The position numbers and the translations under genes were made by a program. Below the pieces are notes generated by a model. That model did not search any database. It saw only the letters and a program-made list of their open reading frames with translations, and was not told where the DNA came from. Below, one piece after another: positions 4,756 through 7,355 of a stretch of 7,355 nt of DNA (positions are counted from its first letter, which is position 1; each line of letters starts with the position of its first letter). The stretch lies in the NCBI GenBank assembly GCA_964461295.1, contig CAYWTX010000065.1:1-7355 (forward strand), written 5' to 3'. The stretch comes from CAYWTX01 sp964461295 (GTDB lineage: Bacteria; Planctomycetota; Phycisphaerae; SM23-33).

Positions 4756-7355
4756 TTTGGCATGTCGGCCACCGTGGGACAGGTTGCGCCGGGCAAGCCC
4801 CGCGTTCCGCGGCGGCGGCGCCGCCGGCGAGTGCCGCCGCGATGGTGGCAGCGGGTGCCGCGAGCGTTGGCGGCCGTGGTGCTGCTGGCGTGGGCGGCGT
4901 ACGTGGCCCTGCCCTGGTGGGCGCCCACGGAGTGGATCGCGCGGCGGATCGAGCACGATCTGTCCGAGCAACTCGGCGTGCCGGTCCGCATCGCCTCGCT
5001 GGGCATCACCTGGGAGCGCGGCGTGGAGGTCCACGGCCTGACGATCGATTCGCCCGGGGAATTCGGCCCCGAGCCGCTGGTCCACGTCCACTCCATCCGC
5101 ACGGACTTGTCGCCCATCGGTTTCTTCGTCAATCGCCGGCTGGAGTGGATGGAGATCGATCAGCCCCAGGTCCAGGTGCGGACGACCGCCGATGGGCGGA
5201 GCAACCTGGAGCCGTTGCGCGGCCTGCGAATGGACGTGACGGCGGGGCACATCGCGGTGCGCGGCGGGCGCGTGGCCGTGCGGGTGGCCAATGCCTCGCG
5301 GGCGCTGGCGCTGAGGATTCACGACCTGCAGGCGGAGCTGGGGCCCGAGGGTCAACTGGGACCGGTGAGCCTGTCGGCCGCGGTGGAACAGCCGGGTTCG
5401 GCGGGGGACGCGACGGTGAGCCTGTCGCGCGGACGGCAGGGCGCGAGCGTGGCGGCCGCGGCTTCGGTGCGGTTCTCGAACCTGGACCTCGCCGAGCTGC
5501 CTCTGGCGGCGGACGGGCCGCTGAAGGAGCTGTTGGGGCGGTTGGCGGGCCGGCTGGACGTGCAGGTGAGCCGGCAAGGCGTGGTGGAGGCGTTCGGGCT
5601 GGAGCTGGACGTGCGTCGGCTGGAGGTCTGGCCGGCGCGCGGAGAGAAGTGGCCGGCGATCGACGAGGCGTCGTTGCGGATGTCGGCGGCATACGACCAG
5701 ATCAACGAGGCGCTGGAGGTGCGGTCGGCGTCGCTGTCGTTGCCGGGGGCGGAGCTGCGCGGCGAGGCAAAGGTCTACCTCCAGGCCCTGGCCGGACACG
5801 TCGAGGCCGTCGAGCGCCTGGGGCTCGCCGGGCGGGTGTATCCCTCGCGGCTGGCGAAGATGCTGCTGGGCGGCGAGAGCTTGGGCGGCGGCGTGAAGGT
5901 GACCGGGCCGGTGGACTTGTCGCTGCACGCCCGCCGCGAGGGCGCCAAGACGCTGCTGAACCTGTCGCTGGACGCCAATGCCGCGTCGATCGCCCACATC
6001 GCCGACGTGCTCAAGCCGGCCGGACGCGTCGGCCGCTTGCGGCTGGAGGGGGCGCTGCATCACCAGCCGCGACGGCTGGTGGTGGAGGAGGTGGCGACGG
6101 AGATCGGCGGCAACACGTTCGTGGGGCGTGGGGCCATGGACGACCTGGGGCTGTTGGCGCGGCGCCTGGCGGGCCTGGAGGGGCGCGCCTCGTCGCGTCC
6201 GGCGACGGGCCCGCCGAGCGGCCACGACGAAGCGTGGCCCTCCACGCTGGCGCAACTGGCGAGCCTGGGCTGGACGGGATCGTGCGAGATTCGGGACGCG
6301 GCGGCGATGGCGGACCTGCTGCCGGCGACGGCGGGGCCGTGGCGTGCGGCCGAACTGGAGGGCGTGATCCGCGGGCGGTTGCATGTGGAGCGCGTGCACG
6401 GGGCGCGCGTCCGCGGCGGCATCCAGGTCTCGCCGGACAGCCGGCTGACCGTGCCGGGGCTGATCGCCAAAGCCCCCGGGGCGCCCCTGACGCTGGACGC
6501 CGAGGCGCTCGTCGAGCCCGACGGGCGCACCGTGCGGAACGTGGAGGTGGACGTCGCGGCCGGCAAGGCGCAGTTGCGGGTGCGGCGCGGCGAGATCCGG
6601 TTGGCCGCCGAGACGCTGGAGACGACCTGCGCGCTGGCGGTTGACAACGTGCGGGCGTTGAGGGAGGTGTTCCCCCCGGCGGCCGAGGCGGCCGACGTTG
6701 CGGGGGGCAACGTGTCGGCCGCCGTGAGCGGGCGGCTGACTCCGTACGGCATGGACGCGAACGCGTCGGCCGACTTGAGGGAGACGGCCCTGGGGGTGCG
6801 GGCGTGGTGGCGCAAGGCGGCGGGCGAGCCGGCCACGGCGCGGGTGACGGTGCGCGTGAGTAACGCGGACATTCCTGCCCGCGACCTCGGCGATTCGACG
6901 CACCTGCCCGCTTCAGCGGGCAGGTCGGGGGTTTTGGCGCTTTCGGCGAGCTACCAGGCGCCGAATGGGACAATCCAACTGCGATCCACGTCGCCCCTGG
7001 GCGCCGCGACGGGCGCGGCGCCCGCCGACGTGGAGGTCGATGTCGCCGTTGATGCGGGCTGGCTGACGGCGTCGGTGCCGGCGCTGGCGGCTCACGTGAA
7101 GGACGCCAGGCTGTCGGGCGTGCTGCGGGCGAAGGCAGGCGGGCGCGTGGGCGGCGATCGCGTCGACGCCAACGTGTTCGTGGACGCCGGCGGCGCGGCC
7201 TACGTCGATGCCGCCCGGTGCAAGGCGGCGGGTGTCCCGCTGACGATGCGAGTGAAGGCGTCGGCGAAGCGCGACGGAGGGGTCCTCGTCACGCGGGGCG
7301 GAAGCGGCGAACTGACGTTCGGCGCCAGCGAAGCTCGCGTGAGCGGACGACTCGA
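4753..7355 (+). CDS. AsmA-like membrane-anchored envelope protein, C-terminus beyond window
   Basis: AsmA-family proteins sit in the inner membrane with a long periplasmic beta-rich domain; relatives such as TamB and YhdP help move lipids to the outer membrane. About 867 residues are present and the frame is still open. Numbered from the ATG at 4762, residues 1-33 are a basic cytoplasmic tail with seven arginines in a row (17-23), and 35-52 form one membrane segment (RALAAVVLLAWAAYVALP). Then comes the AsmA opening pattern: IARRIEHDLSEQLGVPVRIASL, WERGVEVHGLTI, FGPEPLVHVHSI, LEWMEIDQPQVQVRTTADGR and SNLEPL. The rest is alternating hydrophobic strand pattern with recurring phrases (LRLEGAL, LEGVIRGRLHVERV, GGNTFVGRGAM, LSGVLRAKAGGRV), as in long beta-groove members. 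No catalytic motif is seen. An in-frame palindrome at 6902-6925 adds part of the segment THLPASAGRSG. The superfamily call is firm; the subfamily and cargo are unknown. The gene may be co-transcribed with the YchF-like gene. Confidence 0.85.
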   Translation, partial: MFGMSATVGQVAPGKPRVPRRRRRRRVPPRWWQRVPRALAAVVLLAWAAYVALPWWAPTEWIARRIEHDLSEQLGVPVRIASLGITWERGVEVHGLTIDSPGEFGPEPLVHVHSIRTDLSPIGFFVNRRLEWMEIDQPQVQVRTTADGRSNLEPLRGLRMDVTAGHIAVRGGRVAVRVANASRALALRIHDLQAELGPEGQLGPVSLSAAVEQPGSAGDATVSLSRGRQGASVAAAASVRFSNLDLAELPLAADGPLKELLGRLAGRLDVQVSRQGVVEAFGLELDVRRLEVWPARGEKWPAIDEASLRMSAAYDQINEALEVRSASLSLPGAELRGEAKVYLQALAGHVEAVERLGLAGRVYPSRLAKMLLGGESLGGGVKVTGPVDLSLHARREGAKTLLNLSLDANAASIAHIADVLKPAGRVGRLRLEGALHHQPRRLVVEEVATEIGGNTFVGRGAMDDLGLLARRLAGLEGRASSRPATGPPSGHDEAWPSTLAQLASLGWTGSCEIRDAAAMADLLPATAGPWRAAELEGVIRGRLHVERVHGARVRGGIQVSPDSRLTVPGLIAKAPGAPLTLDAEALVEPDGRTVRNVEVDVAAGKAQLRVRRGEIRLAAETLETTCALAVDNVRALREVFPPAAEAADVAGGNVSAAVSGRLTPYGMDANASADLRETALGVRAWWRKAAGEPATARVTVRVSNADIPARDLGDSTHLPASAGRSGVLALSASYQAPNGTIQLRSTSPLGAATGAAPADVEVDVAVDAGWLTASVPALAAHVKDARLSGVLRAKAGGRVGGDRVDANVFVDAGGAAYVDAARCKAAGVPLTMRVKASAKRDGGVLVTRGGSGELTFGASEARVSGRL
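6902..6925. repeat. perfect palindrome, 10-bp arms and 4-base loop, inside the AsmA-like coding region
   Basis: The arms ACCTGCCCGC (6902-6911) and GCGGGCAGGT (6916-6925) are exactly complementary around TTCA. The element stays in frame and encodes part of THLPASAGRSG, which interrupts the strand pattern of the protein. CGGGGGTTTT follows the right arm, so it also resembles a weak intrinsic terminator. It looks like a dispersed REP-type palindrome that landed in a gene, but only one copy is present here. Confidence 0.7.

Noticed and set aside
4701..6644. Plus-strand open frame (647 codons) overlapping the AsmA-like gene in another frame
   Set aside because: The translation is almost wholly Gly/Ala/Arg, and the chosen frame has normal protein composition and continues to the window edge.
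4687..6903. Long minus-strand open frame (738 codons) opposite the AsmA-like gene
   Set aside because: The Arg/His/Gln/Pro-rich translation is typical of an antisense frame; the plus strand has a membrane anchor and the AsmA opening pattern.

Overview
The window holds four protein-coding genes of a GC-rich bacterium (roughly 70% G+C by eye), arranged as two divergent pairs around a 467-base non-coding region (3171-3637). No rRNA, tRNA, CRISPR array, insertion sequence or phage gene was seen. The gene set is an HPr-domain protein several times longer than classical HPr, a strongly diverged YchF/DUF933-type P-loop protein, a large AsmA-like protein and a sugar-type binding protein with a Sec signal peptide. 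Together these suggest a diderm from the Planctomycetota (perhaps Phycisphaerae-like) or a related lineage. That placement is inference from gene style and composition, not from a marker gene.

Left arm, minus strand, read right to left: an HPr-like protein of 559 residues (3170-1491), then after a 117-base gap an ABC-type extracellular solute-binding protein (1373 to the window edge, C-terminus cut off). The first gene has a good GGAG ribosome site and a plausible sigma70-type promoter (TTGCGG, 17 bases, TATACT). A 12-bp tandem repeat sits directly upstream of that promoter. The second gene has no visible Shine-Dalgarno sequence but has a TATAAC box almost on its start codon.

Right arm, plus strand: a YchF-family protein (3638-4708), then after a short gap an AsmA-like membrane-anchored protein (4753 to the window edge, C-terminus cut off). 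The spacing and shared direction allow co-transcription. No convincing rho-independent terminator was found between them.

The left pair may tie a PTS-type phospho-signal (HPr histidine) to carbohydrate uptake by an ABC transporter. The right pair would join a P-loop protein that has kept its TGS domain but lost several catalytic YchF signatures to an envelope protein of the class linked to outer-membrane lipid homeostasis; a functional link there is not shown. The most interesting points are the HPr fold that appears split by about 80 residues inside a large unknown protein, the YchF paralogue with altered switch regions and no catalytic histidine, and a perfect 10-bp-arm palindrome lying in frame inside the AsmA-like gene.
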